Assembly: GCA_026646335.1 (NCBI GenBank)
Contig: JAPKFY010000025.1
Coordinates: forward strand, 1 to 47,081
Direction: 5' to 3'
DNA length: 47,081 bases
From: Aequorivita sp.
GTDB taxonomy: Bacteria > Bacteroidota > Bacteroidia > Flavobacteriales > Flavobacteriaceae
The position numbers and the translations under genes are program-made. Position 1 is the stretch's first letter. Each line of letters opens with the position of its first letter. Below the pieces are notes generated by a model that was given only the letters and a program-made list of their open reading frames with translations, did not search any database and was not told where the DNA came from. Shown in pieces: positions 17,326 through 25,507 of the stretch.

Positions 17326-18435
17326 CTATTCTTTTTTAATTCCCATTTCATCAGCAAACAGCGCACTAAATTCCTTCACAAAACTTCTCCAAACGGGGGT
17401 TCGGGAATCATTTTCATAAAGGTAATGCGTTACAAGCATCTCATTGTTCCAAATTTTAATATACATCGGGTCTTCGTCGTGATTGGGCAATGATGGACAA
17501 GAAAGGTCTGGGCTTTCAAGACTTTTCGCCACATTGTTTTTATACAGCATCAGCAACTCCGCTATTTTTTGAGGGGAAGCATAGGTAGATTTAACCAATG
17601 GCGCTGGTTCACTAGATTGTATTCTATTTTCGTGTTGATAATTGATTTTTCCATCGGCCATAATCTCAAAAGACCAGGTGCCTTGGCCTCTGCCATCGTG
17701 CCTTCCCATTGCCGCTACAATTCCGGTCAAAGGATAATTGGGCAATTTTGAATTACCCATTAAATCTGCAATGCCTTCGTTTGTTTTTCTTTGTACTATG
17801 GGCGAAAGTTTTATAAAATCCTTCAAGTTTCCTTCAATGTAATGCTCATTACATTCAGCCTCCAAATTACCCAATTTTAGCGGAATACTGGAATTATAGA
17901 AAGCGTTGTCAACATACCAAGTGGAATCGTTCAGAAATACCGCAATTATTCCTTGATAATACCCATCGCTCAATAAGGTATTGTAGCTATTGCGTTCCTC
18001 TTCAGGATAGCTTGAAAAAGCGTATAAATTTTTAGGAAAAAGAGCGCGATGCGCTTCGGTTTTATCAATTGCAAGCGAATTAAAATAATCGCCCAAAGTT
18101 ATATCTGGCTTATTCTCTTTGAAAAAGGTTTGAAATCTCAAATTCTCCTTGAGCAATTCGCTTAATGCGGCTTCACCTAATTTATAAATGCATTTTTTTA
18201 TAAAAGGCTTGTAATCTGCCTTGCCGCCATAGTAAACCGTGCCATCAGAAAATGTAAATGTATCCCCACCGGCATCCGGACGGCCAGCGTCTATTTCAGT
18301 ATAAACTTCTATTCTTGCTTCATTGGGCACTTTCATTTCAGTTTGATTGTTTTTTGGGGTTTGGGCAGCACAATTTATTGCGAAAAGGGCAACGATAATG
18401 TAGCTTTTTGAAATCATTAGATTAATTGCGTTCAT
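17326..18435 (-). CDS. Exported protein of unknown function
   Basis: 369 residues with an N-terminal signal (IIVALFAINCAAQ; the Cys lacks a classical lipobox, so cleavage after AAQ is likely). It contains many acidic residues and no motif I recognise. TGIVAAMGRHDGRGQGTWSFEIMADGKINY suggests a compact globular domain. A start at the seventh codon (MISK) is possible. Confidence 0.6.
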   Translation of the reverse strand: MNAINLMISKSYIIVALFAINCAAQTPKNNQTEMKVPNEARIEVYTEIDAGRPDAGGDTFTFSDGTVYYGGKADYKPFIKKCIYKLGEAALSELLKENLRFQTFFKENKPDITLGDYFNSLAIDKTEAHRALFPKNLYAFSSYPEEERNSYNTLLSDGYYQGIIAVFLNDSTWYVDNAFYNSSIPLKLGNLEAECNEHYIEGNLKDFIKLSPIVQRKTNEGIADLMGNSKLPNYPLTGIVAAMGRHDGRGQGTWSFEIMADGKINYQHENRIQSSEPAPLVKSTYASPQKIAELLMLYKNNVAKSLESPDLSCPSLPNHDEDPMYIKIWNNEMLVTHYLYENDSRTPVWRSFVKEFSALFADEMGIKKE

Positions 18436-18495
18436 CTGTCATATTTTAAATAATATTTTTTATCCTCTTCCCCAAAATTACTTAAGCCCCCAATT

Positions 18496-19575
18496 TTAAA
18501 GAAAATATTTATACTCGGGATAATGCTCTGTGATAATTGGATAGGGTATAGTGCTCTCAAAATGTTTTCCGTGATCGTTAAGGAAGGTATTTAAATCAAA
18601 AAAGCTTCCGGAAATTTTTAAGTCATCAAAACGTACCCGTAGCGGATTTTCATTTCCTTCCAAAAAAAACAAGCTCGGCAAGCTTTGGGTTTTGCTGCCC
18701 GTTGTTTTCGGCTGGGTGTAATCTTTGTGAATTTCAGCAAGTTTAGCGGCATCATTATCCTTAACAAAGCCAAGATAAACCCTTAAGTTAACCAACCCAT
18801 TTACCATTGTATTGTCCAAACCTGCGTTGATTAATCTTCCGAATTCAGCATTCAATGCAACATCCTTATTTTCGAGAACGGAATACATTGAATAATGAAA
18901 AACAGACTGAAAAGCGGGGTCTTTCAACGACCCTCCAAGCGTGCCGGATTCCACTGAAGCCGCGATATAGCCAGTTATTTTTAGGGTATTATTATTTTTG
19001 GTTGCCATCAGTTCTTGTTTTTTAAAATTAAGGTTGTCAAATTTTATAGTGTCCTGTCGCAATGAATCCTCACCGCTTTCGGCAATAATTTCCAGTTCGG
19101 CAGTTTGTCCAACATTGAAAGAGCTGTACAACATGAATAAAAACGAAGCTGTTTTTCTAAGTTTTTTGTCATTCGGTTCAATCGTTAAATATTGGCCTTC
19201 AGAAACAAGGAGTTTCCCGTCTTCCGCCCAAGCTAGTTTTATGCCAGAGCCATTGTCCATATCGCCATTGTCTTGTAGCTGGCCCAGTTTGCTATCGCCT
19301 GCATAAACCAAGCCGTCATTATCAATATGGGCGATGGTTTTGTTGTCCATGTCTTTCAAAGTGCCATCGCTGCCAAGCAAACCAATTTTCTTTTGAAAAG
19401 CCCATACCTGTCCGTCGGCGTCCAACTTTATAAATTCTTCGTCACCGGTTGCCTTGAGTTGAAGGTTTTCAATTTTTAAATTTGGTGTGGAGCAACCCAT
19501 AGCCAAAAGGAGTAATAGGACTATGGATATTTGCGGGTGCTTGTAAACTATGGAAGTACTGCGCTTTGTAATCAT
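18496..19575 (-). CDS. Lipoprotein of unknown function
   Basis: 359 residues. Signal LLLLLAMGC (Cys about residue 28), preceded by a longer basic start than usual (MITKRSTSIVYKHPQIS). The N-terminal half has short repeated segments (FIKLDADGQVWAF, then LKDMDNKTIAHIDNDGLVYAGDSKLGQLQ), like a small beta-propeller or WG/kelch-type repeat. Function unknown. It heads the run of envelope genes going left. Confidence 0.6.
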   Translation of the reverse strand: MITKRSTSIVYKHPQISIVLLLLLAMGCSTPNLKIENLQLKATGDEEFIKLDADGQVWAFQKKIGLLGSDGTLKDMDNKTIAHIDNDGLVYAGDSKLGQLQDNGDMDNGSGIKLAWAEDGKLLVSEGQYLTIEPNDKKLRKTASFLFMLYSSFNVGQTAELEIIAESGEDSLRQDTIKFDNLNFKKQELMATKNNNTLKITGYIAASVESGTLGGSLKDPAFQSVFHYSMYSVLENKDVALNAEFGRLINAGLDNTMVNGLVNLRVYLGFVKDNDAAKLAEIHKDYTQPKTTGSKTQSLPSLFFLEGNENPLRVRFDDLKISGSFFDLNTFLNDHGKHFESTIPYPIITEHYPEYKYFL

Positions 19576-19652
19576 AAAGATTGGGGCCGTTAGATAATTA
19601 GCAATTTCACCTTAAGGTAAATGTAGTGTTTTAAAAGTATAAAAAAAGCAAA

Positions 19653-19734
19653 ATCCCATCATGGGGAAATGTAGGCTTCAGTGCGCCAGGGAGGTAAGAC
19701 CGCAGGCACTGACTTTAAATGTCAGTTTTTTTTT
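19653..19734 (+). ncRNA. ffs: Probable small SRP RNA (4.5S) with its terminator
   Basis: A structured intergenic stretch with the hallmark SRP helix 8 spacing. CAGG (19687-19690) and GCAG (19702-19705) are separated by exactly 11 bases, the same as between these motifs in E. coli 4.5S and human SRP RNA. The flanks pair (TTCAGTGC with GCACTGA). ACTGAC, loop TTTAAAT, GTCAGT and a T run follow as an intrinsic terminator. The apical loop reads GAGGTAAGACC, where E. coli has UCCGGAAGGAA, so it is not the standard GGAA tetraloop. The 5' end is a guess. It could instead be a regulatory RNA, such as a riboswitch-like element, but no gene follows in the same direction. Confidence 0.55.
19708..19734 (+). 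terminator. Intrinsic terminator of the probable SRP RNA
   Basis: Six-pair stem ACTGAC/GTCAGT, 7-base loop, then nine T. The T run overlaps the stop codon of the convergent OsmC-like gene. The 5' arm overlaps the base of the upstream hairpin, so the two can only form alternately. Confidence 0.65.
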
Positions 19735-20137
19735 ATTCAGTTATCTTTTTAATAGTACCCGTGATAGCGCAGGAAATCTTGACGGTATTGTAAATGGTGC
19801 CAAACTTTTCGATATTCTTTTTTAGCAGATCGAGATTCAAATTACTGTCCTGGCTATAAATCCGCAACTCATAAGTTATCTCATCCATTCGCGGCGGTTT
19901 TTCCAATCGGGTGGCATTGATAGTTATTTCGGCACGGGTGTATTCAAAATTCATAAATTCTGAAAACCGTTCCACGTTTTTGAGAATACAAGCCGAAAGG
20001 GAACCCAAAAACAGTTCGGCAGGATTTGCCAATGTATCTGCAGACTCTGGCGTAATGCCAAAACTGATCTCCGATTGCTTAATGCGAATGGCAGCCTTAC
20101 TTTTTGAGGATGCATCCGCTTTTACAGAGTAGTTCAT
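19733..20137 (-). CDS. OsmC-like protein
   Basis: 134 residues resembling the OsmC/Ohr fold, with ESADTLANPAELFLGSLSACILKNVERF carrying the first Cys (about residue 52) and CAITGTIKK near the C-terminus carrying the second. These two Cys are the usual peroxidatic and resolving pair in OsmC-type hydroperoxide reductases. Most of the fold is visible, but it is at the short end for the family, so the peroxidase activity is plausible and not certain. Confidence 0.75.
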   Translation of the reverse strand: MNYSVKADASSKSKAAIRIKQSEISFGITPESADTLANPAELFLGSLSACILKNVERFSEFMNFEYTRAEITINATRLEKPPRMDEITYELRIYSQDSNLNLDLLKKNIEKFGTIYNTVKISCAITGTIKKITE

Positions 20138-20212
20138 AGATGGATATTGTTATAGAGTAAGTTTTATTTTGCAAACACCCGGCTTTAAAAAAAGTGTATT
20201 GGCAATAAAATC

Positions 20213-20854
20213 CTATCTAATTTTAATAGATTCACTTACCTTTTGATAAACCTCCCCAGTAGATAATTCAACAACCACCTTCACCTTATAGTTTTCATCT
20301 AGCGCAGGTTTTTTATCCACCTTTAATTGAATCCCGGGAATCTGAATATTTATGGTGTCATTTAACAAATAGTCTCCCAAATAATAATCTTCCTGTGAAA
20401 AATAATCCCTTACCAAAATCAAATCGTTTATGGTATCATTTGCCAAGTGATCCTCGTCAAAATCATTAAGCGTAATCACAGTAATATTTGAGAGCTTTTC
20501 ATTTTTAGAGCCTTTATACCCATTAGATAAACAAGAACACGCATAAGCACTAGGAACAAGTGAAAAACTAGGCCATTTTGAACGTCTTTGAGCTATATAA
20601 TCCACACTGTATTCAACCCCCAGCCCTGCATAATCATCATACTGAACAACCTCATCCGCTACCATCAAGCTAACAGAATTAGTCCCCACCCATTTGTAGT
20701 TATTCACAACCATCCCATTAATGTCAAAATAAGCTCCAGTTATTGGGTTGCAATTACAATCATCATCATGTGGACTACACATCTGTAGCGGAAGTCCAAT
20801 CATTAAGGCGAAAACCAAAACTTTTGTCCTTATACTCTTTAGAAAAGTTCGCAT
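20213..20854 (-). CDS. Exported protein with a Cys-rich N-terminus, function unknown
   Basis: 213 residues. A hydrophobic signal (VLVFALMIGLPLQMC) is followed by DDDCNCNP, so it may be a lipoprotein although MC is not a standard lipobox. The body is mixed beta sequence with no enzyme motif. It resembles uncharacterised Bacteroidetes exported proteins (possibly DUF5034), but I cannot confirm this. Confidence 0.55.
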   Translation of the reverse strand: MRTFLKSIRTKVLVFALMIGLPLQMCSPHDDDCNCNPITGAYFDINGMVVNNYKWVGTNSVSLMVADEVVQYDDYAGLGVEYSVDYIAQRRSKWPSFSLVPSAYACSCLSNGYKGSKNEKLSNITVITLNDFDEDHLANDTINDLILVRDYFSQEDYYLGDYLLNDTINIQIPGIQLKVDKKPALDENYKVKVVVELSTGEVYQKVSESIKIR

Positions 20855-20934
20855 AATATGTTTGTTTTAATTTAATATTGTCTTGATAGCTATAAAATTA
20901 AACAATCATTTGTATTTCACCAATTGCATTGATT

Positions 20935-23046
20935 CTATTTAACCACAGGCTTTTCCACAAACGGTTTTATACCAAATTCTGGATATATTTCACTCGGGAA
21001 ATAAATCACCCCGCCACGGGACACCATGGAAATCTTCTTTATAGCCTTCAGGTCTTTTGTTGGATCGTTAGGGATAAGAAAGAAATCCGCAAGCATTCCC
21101 GGTTCAATAGTGCCCCTATCTTTTTGCCCGAGATATTGAGCCATATCGTAGCTTCCCAATTTTAATAATTCTGCTGGGCTGTAGCCCAATTGTTGGTAGA
21201 GTTCCAATTCCCTATGTAAGTTAAACGCTCCTCCCAAATCTGTACCCGGTAAAATCAAAATACCACGGGCTTTCATCATTTTTAAGGTTTCCACAATTTT
21301 ATCATACGCACCTCGATATGCTTTATCTTCGGTATCGTTGGCTATACTCGCCATCGCCATTTTAGCATCGCGCTGCACACTGGCGGGCATATGGTCTATA
21401 TAATCTAAAGTACGCGCCTGTGTTTCGCCATTGCGCGAAAGCAATAACAACTCGTGAATTGCCAGCGTTGGATCCATAGCTACTTTATTCTTTACCATTA
21501 AATCCAAGGTTTTTTGAACGGGCGCACTGTTTAAATCCAAATCTGGTAAGCGCTGTAATGCTGTCAATCGCAACAACGTACGCGTGTCTTCCCCAGGTTC
21601 AAGCACCCAGCCCAACATTATTTGGTTAATATGGGTCATTTCATCAAAACCTGCATTTAACATATCGTTGGCATTGGAAAAGGCAGGCACGTGACCGGTT
21701 ACGGGCATCTTCAATTCGTGGGCTTTCTTTACTATGGCAGGCGCCCATTTCCCGTCCATACTGTTGTATAGTTTTATCCCGTAAAACCCTTTATCGGCAT
21801 AGGTTTGCACCGCAGCTAGGGCTTCTGCTTCGCTCTCTACAAGAATGCCATTGTTACTGTTAAACGGACTTTTCCCTTCAATAAATCCCAAACGGGTTGT
21901 GTTTGGCCCTACTAAAACACCTGTCTTTATCTTTTCAACAAGGCTATCAAGCACCTCGTTGTTGTTGCCCATATCGCGAACAGAGGTAACGCCCGCCAAA
22001 ACATTTAAGAGTGCATCGTCTTCGCCCATATGGCCGTGCATATCGTAAAGCCCAGCCACCAAAGTTCCTCCTGCGCCATCTATTTCCACTTCATTTTCGC
22101 CAGTGGCATCAACGGCATCTATGCTCACTATCTTGTTGCCACTTACCACTACCGAAGCCAAATCTGTAAGCGCTAAAGTTTTTGGATTGAATATCTTAAC
22201 GTTGCGAATGCGAATATTTTTATCGTATTTATGCGCAAAGCGTTTTTGTAAATCTTCATAACGTTGTGCCGAATACTTTTCAGCTAGCTTGCGCATGCCC
22301 TTTTCTTCGCTCTCATAACCTTCCCTGATTATGATGAACCTGGGATGTATCATAGCAAAAAACTGATCTTTTTCATCCATAATAAAATAAGAAGGGTCTA
22401 GATCTACGCCAGATAAAGCGTATGTTTTCAGCTTTAATGGCTCGGCGCCTTGCTTTGTTTCAAGGCTCTCTAATTCGGTTAGCTTTAACTGCCCTGCTGG
22501 TAAGGCCGCCACCGACATATCTTTTGATTGTAACAACACCCGCGCCGTCATAAACAGCGAATACGGACTCCCCGACTGATTTACATAAAAGGAAGGGTTT
22601 TCCAAGGTAGCAGAGCCTTTACCAGAAGCATCCGTCCAACTCGCGTTTTTGCCGTCCAGCTTAAAATGTTCATCTACGCTGTTGCCAAAAGTGGTATTGC
22701 CCGCAATGTCCCATTGCACTGGGAAGCCAGCCGCATCCAGCACTACAGTTTCCGCAATGGTTGGGCCTCTGCCATTGTCTTTGTAGTCATAATCTATTGC
22801 AACGGTATCGCCAACACGATCCACGATTAAATGCCCCACTTTTGTTCCGCCCATAATTACGGTAAAGGTTTACTTTTCTGGTAAATCGGTCTGGGAAGAT
22901 ACTTCCGCTGTTTTTTCTTTACAGCCTTGGCTTACTAGCAGTAGCAGTACAAAAAGGAAATAGTACGGTTTTAGTTTTTGGAGGGTTGGGGTTTTGAAGA
23001 TGGATGGCATACTTGTAGCGATTTTGGTTAGTGTTTTGATAATCAT
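20935..23046 (-). pseudogene. Amidohydrolase lipoprotein split by an in-frame stop codon
   Basis: The main frame (22854 leftward, 639 residues) is an amidohydrolase: metal-binding MYDMHGHMG, then VTGHVPAFSNANDM and DEMTHI, and LILPGTDLGG with the catalytic Asp. It lacks a signal peptide. The 192 bases upstream, in the same frame, encode a lipoprotein signal peptide (FVLLLLVSQGC, lipidated Cys at codon 42) and run up to a TAA at 22872-22870. The codons after the TAA (TFTVI) lead straight into the MGG of the main frame. One nonsense change thus separates the export signal from the enzyme. If the 22854 ATG restarts translation, the enzyme stays in the cytoplasm. A sequencing error is not excluded. 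Confidence 0.75.
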
Positions 23047-23062
23047 AAAACTACACTATTAT

Positions 23063-24373
23063 TTATTCAGACTTATCAGATAACCCATCAAATTTTGCTT
23101 TCATGGTTGGATTCCCATAAGTTAACTTCTGAATAGTCAAATCATCCGCTTTATTATTTGCAAGTCGCAAATTGTTTTCCGAAGATAACAATGCATCTTT
23201 TGTTTTTTGCAGATGACTAATGGTTTTATCTATTTCGTCAATAGCCGTTTTAAACTTTCTACTCGCTAAATCATAATTGTAGGCAAAGCCTTTTCTAAAA
23301 GCATCAATCTTTTCTTCGAAATTGGTAATATCAACGTTTTGATTTCTCATCAAATTCAGCTCCGCTTTGTATTTCAAGGAATTCATTGCGGCATTGCGAA
23401 GCAGTGTAATAATTGGAATAAAAAACTGAGGCCGCACCACATACATTTTCTCAAACTTATGCGAAACATCTACTATCCCAGTATTATAAAACTCGTTTTC
23501 AGATTCTAAGAGCGAAACTAAAACTGCATATTCACAGTTTTTTTCTTTGCGGTCTTTGTCAAGTTTCGCAAAGAAATCCTCGTTTCTTTTTTTAGTGGCA
23601 GTTTCATCATTTTCGTTTTTCATCTCAAACATTATTGAAATGATTTCATTGCCCGAACCATCTTGCTCTTTATATATAAAATCGCCTTTATTGCCGCCAC
23701 TGGAGTCGTTGTCTTTTTCAAAATAAGCATTTTGAAAACCTGTAGCGCGCAACTTATTAAATTCGTTTTCACAATGCTGCTCCAAGGTTTCCCCAACCAT
23801 TTTTGTGGAGAGTTTTTGCTTATAATCTTTTAGGCGCGCAATTTCATCGTCCTTCATTTTAATGGTTTCCTCCTTCACCAGTAGGGTATTATTAAACTGC
23901 TCTTTTATGGATTTTTCGAGCAACTGCGTTTCCGTCTCTTTTACTTTTAAATCGTTGGCAAGCGTATCCCGCTCTTTTTCAATCAGCTTCACCGCCTCTG
24001 AAACCGACAGTCTTTTCTCCATTTCCGCATTTTGGATTCTGGATTTCATTTCCGCTAGCTCAGCTTCTTTTTTGGATTTTAGTTCCGCAAGTTCCGCTTC
24101 TTTTTTTGACAGCTTATCAGCAAGATCGGCAGCGCTGTTCGCTTTTAATTGCGTTAGCTCATTATCTTTTTTAGCAAGTTGTTCTTGTAGCGAGTTTCTA
24201 ATATTAGCCTCTGCAAGCTTAACCGCACTATCTTTTTCCCGCTCCGCAAGGGTAAGCCTATTGTTTAGCTCTTCCTCAAATTGATGGTCGCGAACTTGCT
24301 TAAGTATATCTGCAAATCCAGCTTCATCTACTTTAAAGGCTTTTTTGCAGTTTGGACATATTATTTCGTTCAT
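23063..24373 (-). CDS. DUF2130 protein, coiled coil with nuclease-like core
   Basis: 436 residues. [10 protein letters not shown] at the N-terminus has one CxxC pair and looks like half a zinc ribbon. A long coiled coil covers about 35-190 (repeats such as [11 protein letters not shown]). The region 195-300 has residues arranged as in PD-(D/E)XK nucleases: E198/E203 in a helix, D231 (GDFIY), and E250-x-K252 (FEMKNE). This is the DUF2130 family, which resembles RmuC; DNA cutting is inference. A second helical part follows to the C-terminus. The gene lies 190 bases downstream of the AT-rich operon on the same strand but has more ordinary base composition. Confidence 0.8.
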   Translation of the reverse strand: MNEIICPNCKKAFKVDEAGFADILKQVRDHQFEEELNNRLTLAEREKDSAVKLAEANIRNSLQEQLAKKDNELTQLKANSAADLADKLSKKEAELAELKSKKEAELAEMKSRIQNAEMEKRLSVSEAVKLIEKERDTLANDLKVKETETQLLEKSIKEQFNNTLLVKEETIKMKDDEIARLKDYKQKLSTKMVGETLEQHCENEFNKLRATGFQNAYFEKDNDSSGGNKGDFIYKEQDGSGNEIISIMFEMKNENDETATKKRNEDFFAKLDKDRKEKNCEYAVLVSLLESENEFYNTGIVDVSHKFEKMYVVRPQFFIPIITLLRNAAMNSLKYKAELNLMRNQNVDITNFEEKIDAFRKGFAYNYDLASRKFKTAIDEIDKTISHLQKTKDALLSSENNLRLANNKADDLTIQKLTYGNPTMKAKFDGLSDKSE

Positions 24374-24563
24374 TTTTGTTTATTTTAAACGTAACTTGAG
24401 TATGGGTAAATTATAGTATTGAATTTATAATATAATTAATATAGGTTATTTTAATATATTTCTACATCTAGTTGATAATTAGACTATACCTATGTAAAAG
24501 CTTAACATCAAATGTCTTATCAACGCATTTTTGTGGATTATGAACTTGAACTGTAGCCTTATT

Positions 24564-25505
24564 TTAAACATTTTTAATCTGTTCTATTAATTTTTCAATT
24601 TGATTGCATACTTTTTCATAGTTATCATTCTCATTTTCAATCGTTGAATTTGATAATTGTTTCAAACTTTCGGATAAGTTAGTATAGTTATCAAGAATTT
24701 TACGACTGTCCAAAAATGTGTTGAACTGTGTTTTTTCATTCACTAACATTTCTGAAAAATCATTTAATGTATCACGAAACGAAGTACTGCTATTTATTTT
24801 ATGATCCTGATTTGAATTACATTTAATAAGTTCTTGTTTTATATTTTCAAACAGACTCGAATAGAGACTAAAATCTCCATTTCTAGAAATCTTTGTAATT
24901 GCAGATGGACTTAAATTAAAAAGTCTATTGATAGCTATTTGAAGAGTTATTGTAGAAATTTCAGGGTTAATCTTATTTATGTCGATTTTTATATTGTCTA
25001 AATTTTCTTTGATTGTGTCTATCGATTCACTTTTTGCTAAGGCTTTTTCTGTGTTGGATGTTAATTCTTTTAATTTCTCCTTTAAATCATTTACACTAAG
25101 AAGATTTACCAAGATTGGAATAAATATACCGAAAAGGGTCATAAAGCCAATTCCAACTGCCATATATAGATTTAACCTATCAATATCTTTATCAATAATA
25201 CTTTCGGCTCTATTTCTTTCATTAAAAATTTCTTCGGCTAATAAATTCAGGTTATTATTTATTTCTATAATAGATTCCTTATTAAGTAACATTAAGGAGT
25301 CCTTTTGCTGAATTTTGTCAACATCAATAAGGTTTGTTTTTATTTTAACTAAATGATTATATTGCCTATCCTTTTCAACCTTATATGAGTTTAGATTGTT
25401 GGTGCTTTGCCACCAAAAGAATGTAAAAAGACATACAAAACAGAAAGCAAACCCAACAAATATTTTGGATTGCAAATCAAAATTTATTTTTTTCTTTGAA
25501 CTCAT
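24564..25505 (-). CDS. Membrane-anchored coiled-coil protein, partner of the ATPase gene
   Basis: 313 residues. Membrane segments at about 14-33 and 112-137 enclose a stretch (34-111) expected to be periplasmic. The C-terminal 175 residues are predicted coiled coil, probably cytoplasmic. No catalytic motif seen. Two bases separate its start from the stop codon of the ATPase gene, so the two are co-transcribed and likely form one system. It and the ATPase are very AT-rich compared with neighbours, which suggests horizontal transfer. Confidence 0.8.
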   Translation of the reverse strand: MSSKKKINFDLQSKIFVGFAFCFVCLFTFFWWQSTNNLNSYKVEKDRQYNHLVKIKTNLIDVDKIQQKDSLMLLNKESIIEINNNLNLLAEEIFNERNRAESIIDKDIDRLNLYMAVGIGFMTLFGIFIPILVNLLSVNDLKEKLKELTSNTEKALAKSESIDTIKENLDNIKIDINKINPEISTITLQIAINRLFNLSPSAITKISRNGDFSLYSSLFENIKQELIKCNSNQDHKINSSTSFRDTLNDFSEMLVNEKTQFNTFLDSRKILDNYTNLSESLKQLSNSTIENENDNYEKVCNQIEKLIEQIKNV

Positions 25506-25507
25506 AG

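Noticed and set aside
19653-19734. A riboswitch for OsmC-like or the next gene
   Set aside because: The terminator reads rightward, away from both minus-strand genes, and there is no downstream gene in that direction.
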